Assembly: GCA_964557845.1 (NCBI GenBank)
Contig: CAZLBV010000288.1
Coordinates: forward strand, 1-32,377
DNA length: 32,377 nt
Source of the DNA: CAZLBV01 sp964557845
Lineage (GTDB): Bacteria; Acidobacteriota; Aminicenantia; Aminicenantales; Aminicenantaceae
Direction of reading: 5' to 3'
Position 1 is the stretch's first letter. Each line of letters begins with the position of its first letter. The translations under genes and the position numbers were made by a program. Of the stretch, positions 13,366 through 21,790 are shown piece by piece. The notes under the pieces were generated by a model. That model was given only the letters and a program-made list of their open reading frames with translations. It did not search any database and was not told where the DNA came from.

Positions 13366-15507
13366 ATGAATAATAGAAGGAGCCGGCATATATCGGTCGG
13401 GGGAGTTTATTTATTTTTAGTTGGATTTTCAGTTTTATTATATCTTTTGAGTAGAAATATCTTTGAATTGTCTGGAGGGGCAGACGTCTGGTTGAAAATT
13501 GTCTTTGGCTATTGGGCGGTTTTGATCTTTTTCCTGGCCCAGATCGGATGGGGGAAAATCATTCTGGATAAAAGGAAGCCTTTTCTGCTCAATAAAGATC
13601 ATTTTGAAGGGCCGATTCGGTTGCTTTTTTTATTTGGAATAGGATTCTACCTTTCATCCCTAATTCTGTTGATTCTTGCCCTTCTGGATTTTTTGAGAAG
13701 CCCTGGAATATTGATTTATATAATCCCGGCCTTAGCAGCGGCGCCGATTGGTCTGAGCGAGTGTAAAAAAGTCCTTCAAGAGATCAATCTCCGGAGGGAA
13801 AAACCGTCTTCTGCAGTTGATAAAAGGACCTTGTGTAAAAGAAAATTCGTGTTCATTATTCTGACCGCAATTTTGATCTTTCCTTTTTTCATCCAGTCTT
13901 TTTTGCCTAATTCCGATTGGGATGGGGCTGCTTATCATCTTCCCTTAGCGGAGAGGTTTTTGGAGGGGCGGATCCTTCAAGTGGTGCCGGAATTCGAAAC
14001 CTATAATTTTCCCGGAGGAGCCCATTTAATATATGCGTTATTTTTGTCTGCTGGCGCTGAACAGGCGGTCATTGTTTTTAATTTTATCCTTGCCGCTGCA
14101 CTTGTTCTTTTTGTATATATACTTGCAGCCGAAATATGGTCCCGCCGGGCAGCCTTGTGGGCGGCAGTTGTTTGTATGGGACTGAATATCCTCTGGGAGG
14201 TAGCGCTTACACCTCGCATTGATTCCATCCAGGCTTTTTTTACAGTTGCTGCCTGCGGAACGTTTATTTATTGGACAAGATACAAGGAAAAGACCGGACT
14301 TTTGATTTTTACAGGAATGATGTTGGGTGTTTCCTTGGGGATAAAATACACAGCTATATTTCCGGCTGGGATTATCAGCCTGGCGGCCGCCGCGGCTGCT
14401 TTATGGATTTTCCGCAAGAATTTGAAGAGGGCTGTGATTTTGATTGTGCTTTTGTCTTTGGTTTTGCTGGTTCCGTCCGGGTGGTGGTACGCCCGGAATT
14501 TTGTTCTTTTAGGCGATCCTCTCTACCCCTATTTTTCCGGACCTCTCTATTACAGTAAAGAAGGAGAGCTAAGGGAGTTTCTTCCGGATCTACAGGAATT
14601 ATTGAAGGACATGCCCTCTTCTTCTGAAGTCGAGACTCTGGGGAGAAAATATGACATTCCTTTTTTATATAAAAAAACACCTTTTCCGGAACCGCCCCGG
14701 AATCTTCTAAGTCTTTGGGATGTGGTAGTCCATCCAGGAAAATATCAACGGGATGATTACCATGAGATCAACCTTCTGATCTTTCTGTTCTTCTTGCTTC
14801 CTTTTATTTCCCGTCAGCGTGAATCATGGTGGTTGTTCGGCATTTCTTTCTCAGTATTTTTGATCATTGGGTCTCAGTCTTATATTTTAAGGTATGCCTT
14901 GCCGGTTTTACCCCTTCTAGCTCTCGGGGCTGGTGTATTTATATCCAAGATCCGGTATCGGGCGGTTAGTGCGATGTTGATCTTAATAGCTGTGGTTTCC
15001 GTTGGACGGTTCAGTTTTATGGAATATAAACAATTGTTCCGTGTCGGTGCTTTCAGTTATTTATTCGGGTCAAAAAATGCGGCTGAGTGGCTGGAAAACG
15101 CCGGTTATAATGGTATAAAAGGAATGCCTGAGACGATAGAGTATATAAACAGTCAGATCGAAAAGGGGGCCGTCAGTCCGGATGCAATCATCTTCATGGT
15201 GGGGGAAAGCAAAGGGTATCGTCTCAACTGCCGGTATCTTCCGGATTCCAGCCGGTGGGCGATCCAATGGCTGGAAGAATTGATAAAGTTCGATTCAGAC
15301 TATGAGAAGATCCATCAGAGATTCAAACATAGAGACATAAATTATGTTTTGTTTAATGCCGGTTATGCCCAGGGAGTTGCTGAAAATTATGCCTGGAGAA
15401 GAGAACCTCTGATCTTTGGGATTTTCCATCTTGTGCGTTTCATGGAAGAATATACCGATATTATATATTCCGAGAATCAGGTCTACTTTGCCCGCTTACG
15501 TCCATGA
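13366..15507 (+). CDS. polytopic membrane protein, GT-C/PMT-like glycosyltransferase
   Basis: A 713-aa inner-membrane protein with roughly 11-13 hydrophobic helices and a soluble C-terminal tail of about 170 residues. The first large loop contains NSDWDGAAYHLP (182-193), with acidic residues and Tyr-His placed as in GT-C enzymes such as ArnT, PMT and other GT39/GT83 relatives. Those enzymes take sugars from polyprenyl-phosphate donors on the outer side of the membrane. WWYARNFVLLGDPLYPYF is also common in this group. The donor and acceptor cannot be told. It starts 2 bp after queE and so looks co-transcribed, although no functional link to deazaguanine synthesis is known. The ribosome site is poor. 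Confidence 0.68.
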   Translation: MNNRRSRHISVGGVYLFLVGFSVLLYLLSRNIFELSGGADVWLKIVFGYWAVLIFFLAQIGWGKIILDKRKPFLLNKDHFEGPIRLLFLFGIGFYLSSLILLILALLDFLRSPGILIYIIPALAAAPIGLSECKKVLQEINLRREKPSSAVDKRTLCKRKFVFIILTAILIFPFFIQSFLPNSDWDGAAYHLPLAERFLEGRILQVVPEFETYNFPGGAHLIYALFLSAGAEQAVIVFNFILAAALVLFVYILAAEIWSRRAALWAAVVCMGLNILWEVALTPRIDSIQAFFTVAACGTFIYWTRYKEKTGLLIFTGMMLGVSLGIKYTAIFPAGIISLAAAAAALWIFRKNLKRAVILIVLLSLVLLVPSGWWYARNFVLLGDPLYPYFSGPLYYSKEGELREFLPDLQELLKDMPSSSEVETLGRKYDIPFLYKKTPFPEPPRNLLSLWDVVVHPGKYQRDDYHEINLLIFLFFLLPFISRQRESWWLFGISFSVFLIIGSQSYILRYALPVLPLLALGAGVFISKIRYRAVSAMLILIAVVSVGRFSFMEYKQLFRVGAFSYLFGSKNAAEWLENAGYNGIKGMPETIEYINSQIEKGAVSPDAIIFMVGESKGYRLNCRYLPDSSRWAIQWLEELIKFDSDYEKIHQRFKHRDINYVLFNAGYAQGVAENYAWRREPLIFGIFHLVRFMEEYTDIIYSENQVYFARLRP

Positions 15508-15531
15508 ACTTTGGATTTTACCGCATACATC

Positions 15532-15549
15532 TGTCATCGATTGGTGACA
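15532..15549. promoter_or_regulatory. 18-bp palindrome, possible enhancer-binding-protein site
   Basis: TGTCATCGATTGGTGACA has seven of nine symmetric pairs, including perfect outer TGTCA/TGACA arms. Its centre is about 75 bp upstream of the transcription start expected from the sigma-54 promoter, a usual region for activator binding. No activator gene is in the window. Confidence 0.4.
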
Positions 15550-15588
15550 AAATAATTCATGTCGAGTTTCGTTTCCATCCGGACTAAT

Positions 15589-15607
15589 TTGGCACAGAGA
15601 TTGCTTT
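15589..15607 (+). promoter_or_regulatory. sigma-54 (RpoN) -24/-12 promoter
   Basis: TTGGCACAGAGATTGCTTT matches the sigma-54 consensus TGGCAC-N5-TTGC exactly, with the invariant GG (15591-15592) and GC (15603-15604) separated by ten bases. Transcription would start near 15616, about 115 nt before ATG 15731. It lies in intergenic DNA in the right orientation for the secreted protein downstream. It requires RpoN and an ATP-dependent activator elsewhere in the genome. Confidence 0.75.
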
Positions 15608-15730
15608 AATGTTATTCGAGTGGAGATTTCTATAGGAAAAAATATTTATTTTCAAAAAATATCTTGCTTTTGAATTTTTTAGAAATTCTGAAAGAAAAAT
15701 TATAGGAAATAAATTAAAAGGGGAAACAAA

Positions 15731-16297
15731 ATGGTAAAACAAAAAAAGCGCCGACTTTCGTCCTGGACTGCCTTAACCATAGGTTTGTTATTCACTACAG
15801 GTCTTTGGGCTAAAGAGGAATTTAAGGGAAGGCTTTTTCCAGATGCCACCAGGGGGTCACAGAGGGCCATGAACATCATCATTTCGATCGACGAGTACAC
15901 CAGCACCGAGGAAGTGTTTAAACTCATACAAACTTATCATAATAGCGGTTACAAGCAATTTCGAGATGATCTAAAGGGAATGAAGAAGGGGATTCTCCGT
16001 CCAGTTGGAGGGACCGGTAATCAAGTTGTTTTTCATCTGGCCCAGTACACCCCAAAGGGGAATGGAGGAGAGATCATTTTGGTGGGTGAAAGCCAAAGCT
16101 GGAATCTGGATTCCAGGCGCAGGCATGATAACCGATTTCCTTATTTGGTTGTTGAGTTGAGTTTTGATGAAAAGGGGAAAGGAAGTGGGAATATTTATTT
16201 GCAGGCCGATATCAGATTGACCTCAGAGGGGATCATTGAAAAAGCTTCCTATAATCAACCCCCCAGGCAGATCGTGGGATTGGAATTAATAAAATAG
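15731..16297 (+). CDS. secreted protein of unknown function
   Basis: A 188-aa protein with a clear signal peptide: a basic start (MVKQKKRR), a hydrophobic core and probable cleavage after A27 (GLWA-KE). The mature part is mostly beta-strand-like, with conserved-looking stretches DATRGSQRAMNI, GMKKGILRPVGG and NRFPYLVVEL. It resembles unnamed hypothetical proteins that I associate with Acidobacteriota, but I know of no function. AAGGGG lies just upstream of ATG 15731. A sigma-54 promoter about 125 bp upstream implies signal-dependent expression. The gene is convergent with the S9 peptidase, with 9 bp between them, and has no co-directional partner. Confidence 0.7.
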   Translation: MVKQKKRRLSSWTALTIGLLFTTGLWAKEEFKGRLFPDATRGSQRAMNIIISIDEYTSTEEVFKLIQTYHNSGYKQFRDDLKGMKKGILRPVGGTGNQVVFHLAQYTPKGNGGEIILVGESQSWNLDSRRRHDNRFPYLVVELSFDEKGKGSGNIYLQADIRLTSEGIIEKASYNQPPRQIVGLELIK

Positions 16298-16306
16298 CGC
16301 CGGAAA

Positions 16307-18295
16307 TCACTTGTTTTTTATATCATACTGTTTGAACCAAGTGAGCAGTCGGTTGAGAAGATCGAGCTGATGGACATATTCTCCGATCCCGTGGGGTTCT
16401 CTTGGATAAACGACCATCTCGACCGGAGAGCCGTAGTGCTTTAAGGCAGAATAAAACTCATAAGCCTGGGAGATAGGAACTCGCAGATCCCTTTCACCAT
16501 GCACAATGAGCAGTGGAGTTTTGACCTGGGAAGCAAAGGTTAAGGGGGAGTCCTGTTTATAGATCTCAGGATCTTCATAAGGACTCTTCTGGAAATATCC
16601 CAAAGAAAATGTCGGCTCATCCGTCAAGGCATACTCTGTGGCCAGGTTGGCGATGCCTGCTCTGGCAAATGCGGCCTTGAACCGCTGTGTTTGAGTAATG
16701 ATCCAGAACGTGAGGTATCCGCCATAGCTTCCCCCCTGGAGAAACAGCCGGTCTTTATCCACCCAGCCTTTTTCTATCAGGTGATCCACTCCGGTCATCA
16801 CATCGCTCATGGGGCCTCGGCCCCAGTTGCGGACATTCGCCATCATCCAATCCATGCCGGAGCCGGAGCTTCCCCGGAAATTTGGCAGGAAAACCAGATA
16901 TCCATTTGAGGCGAATAACTGAGACCAGTTGCCGGTGTGGCTTCCGATCCCCCAGTTATAAGCAGGGCCTCCGTGCAGAGTGACTACCAGAGGATATTTT
17001 TTGGCAGGGTCAAACCCGGGAGGTATTACTATTATTCCGACAACCTGCGCCCCATCTTTGGGATTTATCCATGTTAAAGACCTGACATCTCCCAATTCAA
17101 TATTTTCCAGATTGTGATTGAAATAGGTCAGCTGTTTTTTCTGGTTAGTAATAGCATCGTAGTACCAGACTTCCCGGGGATATTCTTTGGTTTCGCATAA
17201 AAACGTCACATGTCCATCCTCACTGCTTACCGACCAAAAGCTGCCCCAGTAGGGGATTATGGAGTGATCCATTTCAAATATGTCCTGAGCGCGGTTTTCC
17301 AGGTCGACTGAAATGAGATAATTGTGCGGTCCCCGAGCTACAACGGCCAGAATTTTTTTCTCCTTGGGGTGCCATTTAAGATCCCAGACATTTCCCGGAT
17401 ACTCCCTGAGGAGGTCGAGCGGCTTGCCGCCTTGAACAGAGATGGCTTTGATGATCCCGCGTTCCTTGAAAGTCCCAGTGGGGCCGATATAAGCGATCCA
17501 CTCTCCATCTCTGGAGAAACAGGGGTCAGCCAAAGCATTGGTCTTTTGGTTTAAGATGGTCTCATCACCGGATTGCACATCGATTAGGCCAAGATGGCTC
17601 TTATATTCATGGCCTTCGGCTGTGGGGATAGCAGAGGAAAGTGCGGCAATCCATTTGCTGTCGGGCGACCAGTTGAAGTGAAAAACGGTCTGGTCCTGAT
17701 GGGTGAGCAGGCGGGTGCTGCCGGTTTCAAGGTCGAGGATCCAGAGGCGGGTATGCCGGAAATACTCATCGACGATAAAGGCGTCGTCTCCTTTTTCGTG
17801 TTTGGCTTTTTCTTCAGGTGATAGGGCATCGATTTTAGTAAAGGCAATACTTTTTTTATCAGGCGACCATTTAAAATCAGAAATGTTTCCTTCCTCTTCA
17901 GTTTTTCTCTCCAGTTTTCCGGTTTCGATAGAATAAAAATAAATCTGGCTGGACTGATCTTGGTCGGTCCGGGAGATAAATGCCAGGATGCTGCTGTCTG
18001 GTGACCAGCGGGGAGATGAGTCTCGTCCGGGATTTTTTGTAACCTGTTTTAAGCTTTCTCCATCCCGGGAAATAAGCCAGATATCTGAGTTGGATTTACG
18101 GTTTTCCATAAATCCCGATACCGCAAATGCGATCCATTGTCCAGAAGGTGAGATCTGGGGATCCGACAGATTTTTCTGCTTGAGCAGATCTTCGGGTTCA
18201 AATGGCTTTTTATGCTGACTGAAAGAATCGGGGACAAACAGGAGTAAGAATACAATGAAAGCAGTTACCAATTTTACATATAGGGATTTACACAT
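16307..18295 (-). CDS. S9 family prolyl oligopeptidase/acylaminoacyl peptidase, exported
   Basis: A 662-aa serine peptidase with an N-terminal signal sequence (LVTAFIVFLLLFVPDSFS). A TolB/WD40-like beta-propeller of repeated SPDSxxxAF units (residues about 35-400) gates a C-terminal alpha/beta-hydrolase domain. Catalytic residues are S523 in GGSYGGY, D603 in HGERDLRVP and H635 in REPHGIG; HGGPAYNW supplies the oxyanion region. It should cleave short peptides in the periplasm. I chose ATG 18295 because GGAGG sits six bases upstream and the signal peptide starts there; an ATG at 18343 would add 16 polar residues. The peptide specificity is not deducible. Confidence 0.9.
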   Translation of the reverse strand: MCKSLYVKLVTAFIVFLLLFVPDSFSQHKKPFEPEDLLKQKNLSDPQISPSGQWIAFAVSGFMENRKSNSDIWLISRDGESLKQVTKNPGRDSSPRWSPDSSILAFISRTDQDQSSQIYFYSIETGKLERKTEEEGNISDFKWSPDKKSIAFTKIDALSPEEKAKHEKGDDAFIVDEYFRHTRLWILDLETGSTRLLTHQDQTVFHFNWSPDSKWIAALSSAIPTAEGHEYKSHLGLIDVQSGDETILNQKTNALADPCFSRDGEWIAYIGPTGTFKERGIIKAISVQGGKPLDLLREYPGNVWDLKWHPKEKKILAVVARGPHNYLISVDLENRAQDIFEMDHSIIPYWGSFWSVSSEDGHVTFLCETKEYPREVWYYDAITNQKKQLTYFNHNLENIELGDVRSLTWINPKDGAQVVGIIVIPPGFDPAKKYPLVVTLHGGPAYNWGIGSHTGNWSQLFASNGYLVFLPNFRGSSGSGMDWMMANVRNWGRGPMSDVMTGVDHLIEKGWVDKDRLFLQGGSYGGYLTFWIITQTQRFKAAFARAGIANLATEYALTDEPTFSLGYFQKSPYEDPEIYKQDSPLTFASQVKTPLLIVHGERDLRVPISQAYEFYSALKHYGSPVEMVVYPREPHGIGEYVHQLDLLNRLLTWFKQYDIKNK

Positions 18296-18366
18296 GTTCG
18301 CCTCCTTTTCCATGAGTCTATGGTGACTCCCCAACCATGTCAAGGATATTTGATATTGAACAAAGA

Positions 18367-18620
18367 CAGCTTGGCTGATTTAACTTATTGATAATAATAT
18401 ATTAATTATTTTCCCTTTTGGGAGAGATTTTTCTTAAAATTGATTTTTTGCCCCTTTTTTGGAGTTTAAGAAAATATCTTGTGTGGAGAAGTATGGAACA
18501 AATGTAAAAAAAAAATCTAAAATCTAATTTTTAGGCCTATAAATTGATTCTAACCAAAATCATTAAGAGAAAGGTAAATGATAACTCTATCTTTTTCTGT
18601 AACTTAAATCAGCCAAGCTG
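18367..18620. mobile_element. 254-bp AT-rich element bounded by 21-bp inverted repeats (MITE-like)
   Basis: The ends at 18367-18387 and 18600-18620 are inverted copies matching at 20 of 21 positions; the left reads CAGCTTGGCTGATTTAACTT. The 212-bp interior is very AT-rich and has no open frame of note. Its right end abuts the remnant of a kinase gene. This fits a miniature inverted-repeat element or the ends of a deleted transposon. I could not identify a flanking target-site duplication, so the mobile origin is inferred. It fills most of the gap between the S9 peptidase and the toxin gene. Confidence 0.5.
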
Positions 18621-18680
18621 GAGCAATGGGAGCAATGTATGGCGCGCATCAAGCACGAATGGGAGAATTTTGAGGTGTAG
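18621..18680 (+). pseudogene. 3' remnant of a second kinase-TolB-TPR gene
   Basis: The frame ending at TAG 18678-18680 reads MARIKHEWENFEV. It is nearly identical to the C-terminus of the intact kinase gene ending at 21790, MAQVKHEWENFEV. The nucleotide string GGGAGAATTTTGAGGT is shared exactly. Only about 20 codons survive before the inverted-repeat element. This shows that a paralogue once stood here, in the same orientation, and was lost by deletion or insertion. Confidence 0.75.
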
Positions 18681-18682
18681 AA

Positions 18683-18958
18683 TCACCATATTTTAATAAG
18701 CGTTGCTCCTGGGATAATTGCATATACAATCAATATTCCGGATTTTTTATCAGGTGTGAATAGAATCCGCCACCTTCCTACCCTCAGCCTGTAATCTCCT
18801 CTTAACTCCCTGGTTAATGCCCTCACATTCTTATGGAGAAAGGGATTATTTTGTTCTTCAAGTTTAATCAAGGATTCCTTGATCTGCTTCCTAGTTTTTT
18901 TATCAAGTTTGAGATACTGTTTTTCAGCAGTGGGTTTAATTTCAATCTTCCAGCTCAT
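18683..18958 (-). CDS. RelE/ParE family toxin
   Basis: A 91-aa toxin of the RelE/ParE superfamily, which either cleaves mRNA on the ribosome or poisons gyrase. The fold is recognisable from IKPTAEKQYLKLDKKTRKQI (two helices), LTRELRGDYRLRVGRWRIL and the strand GILIVYAII. The 17-bp overlap with the antitoxin gene gives the usual antitoxin-first order. The C-terminus (IIPGATLIKIW) departs from the family pattern. A one-base shift would give PRSNAY and a stop, closer to the normal ending, so a frameshift may have altered or inactivated it. Confidence 0.85.
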   Translation of the reverse strand: MSWKIEIKPTAEKQYLKLDKKTRKQIKESLIKLEEQNNPFLHKNVRALTRELRGDYRLRVGRWRILFTPDKKSGILIVYAIIPGATLIKIW

Positions 18959-19181
18959 CTAGTGATTTCCCTCTCTCCTCGTCTTTAATTTCCTTTTTGC
19001 CTCTTTTGATAATTTCTACCCATTCCGGTTTAGACAAAAGCTCTAGGGTTTCTCTATGTCTTTCGATATATTCATCGATTAGTTCAGAGAGGATATCCTT
19101 TAAGTCTCTCCGCTCCACACTGGAAATAATCTTGAGAGTGTCTCTTTTCTCTTTAGGGATTCTAACTGTTGTGGTTTCCAT
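18942..19181 (-). CDS. ribbon-helix-helix type antitoxin
   Basis: A 79-aa antitoxin partner of the RelE-like toxin. The N-terminus METTTVRIPKEKRDTLKII is a ribbon-helix-helix DNA-binding strand and first helix. The acidic C-terminal half (WVEIIKRGKKEIKDEERG) should wrap the toxin. ATG 19181 is chosen because GAGG lies at the right distance and the ribbon begins there; an upstream start would add 32 unlikely residues. The promoter carries repeated TAGATTAG boxes, consistent with autorepression by the pair. Confidence 0.82.
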   Translation of the reverse strand: METTTVRIPKEKRDTLKIISSVERRDLKDILSELIDEYIERHRETLELLSKPEWVEIIKRGKKEIKDEERGKSLDELED

Positions 19182-19198
19182 GTTTACCTCGATATACC

Positions 19199-19240
19199 TT
19201 AATCTATTTATAGAATAATAGATTAGTAGATTAGTGTCAA
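19199..19240 (-). promoter_or_regulatory. toxin-antitoxin promoter with tandem TAGATTAG operator
   Basis: On the minus strand TTGACA (complement of 19235-19240) and TATTCT (complement of 19212-19217) are spaced by exactly 17 bp. The spacer holds two perfect tandem TAGATTAG boxes (19219-19226 and 19227-19234), and TTAATCTA at 19199-19206 is an inverted half-site. Tandem 8-bp boxes inside the promoter suit cooperative binding by a ribbon-helix-helix repressor. Confidence 0.65.
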
Positions 19241-19366
19241 ATATTTTCGATTTTTTACTTATCTTAATAACAAGCATTATGTTTAAAAAATTTAAGATTA
19301 ATAATCAAACAATCTGTTTTAGCGAGTAAATCTTGATAACAGATCCTTAATATTATAAACGTAAAG

Positions 19367-19394
19367 TTGACAGCAAGTTTCTCTTTATTATACA
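19367..19394 (+). promoter_or_regulatory. candidate sigma-70 promoter for the kinase gene
   Basis: TTGACA (19367-19372) and TATACA (19389-19394) are 16 bp apart, about 50 bp before ATG 19442. It is divergent to the toxin-antitoxin promoter. Confidence 0.45.
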
Positions 19395-19441
19395 AATAAA
19401 GTGGATTTTGGGGAGTCAATCGAAAAAGAGAGCCTGATCTT

Positions 19442-21790
19442 ATGAAATGTCCTAAATGTAACGCAGAAGTTTCAGAAGATTCCCACTTTTGCAGCAAGTG
19501 TGGGGCTCCTCTCAAGCCTTCAAAGGATATTTCAGTTACTAAAACGCTTCAAAAACCTACAAAAGGCTTAGATAAGGGCACTATTATTGCCAAGAAGTAC
19601 AAGATCATCGAGAAACTGGGTGAGGGAGGCATGGGAATTGTCTATAAGGCTAAGGACACCCGTCTTAACCGTACTGTGGCTCTTAAGTTTCTTCCCGCTG
19701 AATTAACGCAGGATAAAGAGGCCAAAAAGAGATTCATTCAAGAGGCACAAGCAGCAGCTGCCCTCAATCATCCTCATATTTGTACAATCTATGAAATCGA
19801 TGAATCCGATGATCAGACTTTCATCGCGATGGAATTTATTGAGGGGCAGACGCTCAAAGAAAAGATTGAAACTGGGCCTCTCGGATTAGACGAGGCGGTC
19901 GATATCGCCAGCCAGGTTGCAGAAGGGCTTGGCGAAGCCCACAAGAAGGGAATCATACACCGCGACATCAAACCAGCTAATATCATGCTGACAAATAAAG
20001 GGCAGGCGAAGATTACTGACTTTGGACTGGCAAAGCTCTCCTGGGGAGCAGACCTCACTAAACCCTCAACAATCATGGGCACGGTTGTCTATATGTCTCC
20101 CGAACAAGCTAAGGGTGAAGAAGTTGATCACCGCACAGATATCTGGTCACTGGGTGCGATGCTCTATGAAATGCTCTCGGGCGAACGCCCATTCCAGAAG
20201 GAACAAGAACAAGCTTTGATTTATGCCATCCTGAATGATAAGCCGACACCACTCTCTTTACTCCGATCTGATATTCCAACTCACATTGAACAAGTGACCG
20301 AGAATGCCTTGGCGAAGAAAGCAGATGAAAGGTATCAGAATATCCAAAAGCTGATTCAGGATTTGAAGCCTTCTATATCCTTCCCCAAAGCCGAGAAATC
20401 GATCGTAGTGCTTCCGTTCGATGATATGAGCCCAGGCAAGGACAATGAATATTTCAGCGACGGCCTGACAGAGGAAATCATTTCTGACCTATCCATGATA
20501 CACGATCTGCTCGTAATTTCGAGAAGTTCTGCAATGACTTATAAAGGGACGAAAAAGAAGATCAAGGAGATCGGGCAGGAGCTCAACGTCCACTATGTCC
20601 TCGAGGGGAGTGTTAGAAAAGCTGGCAATAACTTAAGGATTACCGCCCAGTTGATTGATGCCATTAACGATACCCATCTCTGGGCAGAAAAATACAATGG
20701 CACACTTGAAGATGTGTTCGATATTCAAGAAAAGGTATCGCAATCCATTGTTCATGCTCTTAAACTAAAATTGAGTTCTGAAGAAAAAAGGAAAATCTCC
20801 GCAAAGCCAATAGATAATGCACAAGCCTATGACTGTTATTTGAGAGCCTATCGTGAGATTATGTCATTCTCGAAAGATAGATTGGAGCATGCCTTGAAAC
20901 TGCTTCACAACGGAATCGAAATTATAGGCGAAAATGCCGTTTTTTATGCAGGTATGGCATTTACACACTTCCAATATGCAAATCTTGGTATCGAACAAGA
21001 AAAACATATAAAAAAAGCTGAAGAATTCGTCACAAAAGCCTTTATGCTCGCTCCTGAATTAGCAGAAGCTTATTTTGTTTCAGGGTGTATCAATCAGATC
21101 TTCCATGGAAAAGCTCATGAATCTATCCGCCAATTCCAAAGAGCTCATTCCATCAAACCGGATGATCCGGAAATAATGCTTTGGTTAGTTTGGGGATACG
21201 TTCTTGTTGGTAAAATGAATATTGCTATGTCTTTAACTGATAGATGTATCAAGATAGACCCCATCAATCCAATGAATTATGCGTTGAAAGGCATTATTCA
21301 CTTATTTCAGGGACAATTTGACCTGGCCCAAAAACCACTCCTGGATATGCACAAAATGATTCCAGAAAGCAGCATGTGGCAGTTTTGGAAATCCATAGTT
21401 CTTCTTTATAACGACCTACCTAAAGAATCGTATGATTTCATAAACGAGTTTATTAAAGAGCCAGGTCAGGATGCACTTGCCCAGATGGCCATATTTCTAA
21501 AATACGTGTTGAAAGGGGATAAAAATAAATTGTCCCAGTTACTTAATCCTGATTTTATTAAAGCTGTAAGAAACGACTGTCAGTCTTCCTGGCATATGGC
21601 AACCTTCTATTCATATGTGGAAGCTAAGAGGCAATCTATCGAATGGCTGGAAAATGCTGTTGACAGGGGATTCATTAATTATCCCTTTCTCAATGAACAT
21701 GATAAATTGTTAAACAACATCCGCGGTGAGCCTCGCTTCAAAAAGCTTATGGCGCAGGTCAAACATGAGTGGGAGAATTTTGAGGTTTAA
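19442..21790 (+). CDS. Ser/Thr protein kinase with zinc ribbon, TolB-like and TPR regions
   Basis: A 782-aa multidomain protein. Residues 3-21 form a zinc ribbon (CPKC and CSKCG). Residues 53-315 are a PknB-type kinase: GEGGMG (60-65), K82, HRDIKPAN (173-180), DFG (193-195) and SPE (219-221). All catalytic residues are present, so it should be active. Residues about 320-450 resemble the TolB-like N-domain found in adenylate cyclases (IVVLPFDDMSPG, DGLTEEI). The rest is TPR-like helices to the terminal HEWENFEV. No membrane helix is seen, so it is probably cytoplasmic. A 3' remnant of a paralogue lies 0.8 kb upstream. Targets are unknown. Confidence 0.9.
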   Translation: MKCPKCNAEVSEDSHFCSKCGAPLKPSKDISVTKTLQKPTKGLDKGTIIAKKYKIIEKLGEGGMGIVYKAKDTRLNRTVALKFLPAELTQDKEAKKRFIQEAQAAAALNHPHICTIYEIDESDDQTFIAMEFIEGQTLKEKIETGPLGLDEAVDIASQVAEGLGEAHKKGIIHRDIKPANIMLTNKGQAKITDFGLAKLSWGADLTKPSTIMGTVVYMSPEQAKGEEVDHRTDIWSLGAMLYEMLSGERPFQKEQEQALIYAILNDKPTPLSLLRSDIPTHIEQVTENALAKKADERYQNIQKLIQDLKPSISFPKAEKSIVVLPFDDMSPGKDNEYFSDGLTEEIISDLSMIHDLLVISRSSAMTYKGTKKKIKEIGQELNVHYVLEGSVRKAGNNLRITAQLIDAINDTHLWAEKYNGTLEDVFDIQEKVSQSIVHALKLKLSSEEKRKISAKPIDNAQAYDCYLRAYREIMSFSKDRLEHALKLLHNGIEIIGENAVFYAGMAFTHFQYANLGIEQEKHIKKAEEFVTKAFMLAPELAEAYFVSGCINQIFHGKAHESIRQFQRAHSIKPDDPEIMLWLVWGYVLVGKMNIAMSLTDRCIKIDPINPMNYALKGIIHLFQGQFDLAQKPLLDMHKMIPESSMWQFWKSIVLLYNDLPKESYDFINEFIKEPGQDALAQMAIFLKYVLKGDKNKLSQLLNPDFIKAVRNDCQSSWHMATFYSYVEAKRQSIEWLENAVDRGFINYPFLNEHDKLLNNIRGEPRFKKLMAQVKHEWENFEV

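Noticed and set aside
13732..14680. Opposite-strand and shifted open frames within the membrane glycosyltransferase gene
   Set aside because: They have skewed composition (rich in Arg, Pro, Ser), no ribosome sites, and overlap a clearly coding membrane protein.
17324..18255. Several long open frames on both strands within the S9 peptidase region
   Set aside because: They are shadows of the peptidase frame, have no family signatures, and the peptidase motifs and start site are unambiguous.
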